A stretch of 5,647 nt of DNA. Origin: an uncultured Aliiroseovarius sp. (GTDB lineage: Bacteria; Pseudomonadota; Alphaproteobacteria; Rhodobacterales; Rhodobacteraceae). Both the position numbers and the translations under genes were made by a program. Under the pieces are notes generated by a model. It saw only the letters and a program-made list of their open reading frames with translations, searched no databases and was not told the DNA's origin. The stretch spans positions 1-5,647 of the forward strand of contig CALJDH010000299.1 in NCBI GenBank assembly GCA_938023895.1, given 5' to 3'. Positions 5,646 to 5,647 of the stretch are shown one piece after another (positions within the stretch are counted from its first letter, which is position 1; each line of letters starts with the position of its first letter).

Positions 5646-5647
5646 GC

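Overview
The window is GC-rich DNA (roughly 60% or more in the genes, about 55% in the one long gap) from what looks like an alphaproteobacterium, most likely of the Rhodobacteraceae/roseobacter type. I base this on codon use, on the LuxR-type regulator with an 'LYDVALDPSRYE'-style N-terminus, and on the general look of the genes. No rRNA, tRNA, CRISPR array or intact mobile element is visible.

Layout. The left part reads rightward: the 3' portion of a type I glyceraldehyde-3-phosphate dehydrogenase gene (1-924, cut by the window edge), a hairpin that probably ends it (960-996), and a 592-residue regulator (1055-2833). That regulator combines a PAS-like region, a LuxR-type helix-turn-helix and a C-terminal alpha/beta-hydrolase fold. 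The right part reads leftward: a tight three-gene operon for a tungstate-type ABC importer, in the order permease (5586-4882), ATPase (4885-4169) and periplasmic binding protein (4172-3366), with overlapping stop and start codons. A strong hairpin at 3314-3352 ends it.

The two halves converge on a 480-base stretch (2834-3313) with no convincing gene. It holds a second strong hairpin with a T-run, and two overlapping minus-strand frames that stay open for about 126 codons each. This may be the remains of a decayed gene or inserted DNA.

How the genes work together. The tup genes form one transport machine: TupA captures oxyanion in the periplasm, TupB forms the channel and TupC drives it with ATP. 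Tungstate (or molybdate) would feed pterin-cofactor enzymes such as formate dehydrogenases. GAPDH is a central carbon enzyme with no evident link to the transporter. The regulator is the most interesting gene: its hydrolase domain keeps the fold signatures, but the nucleophile, catalytic histidine and oxyanion positions all appear changed. It may therefore be a ligand-sensing pseudo-enzyme attached to a DNA-binding domain.
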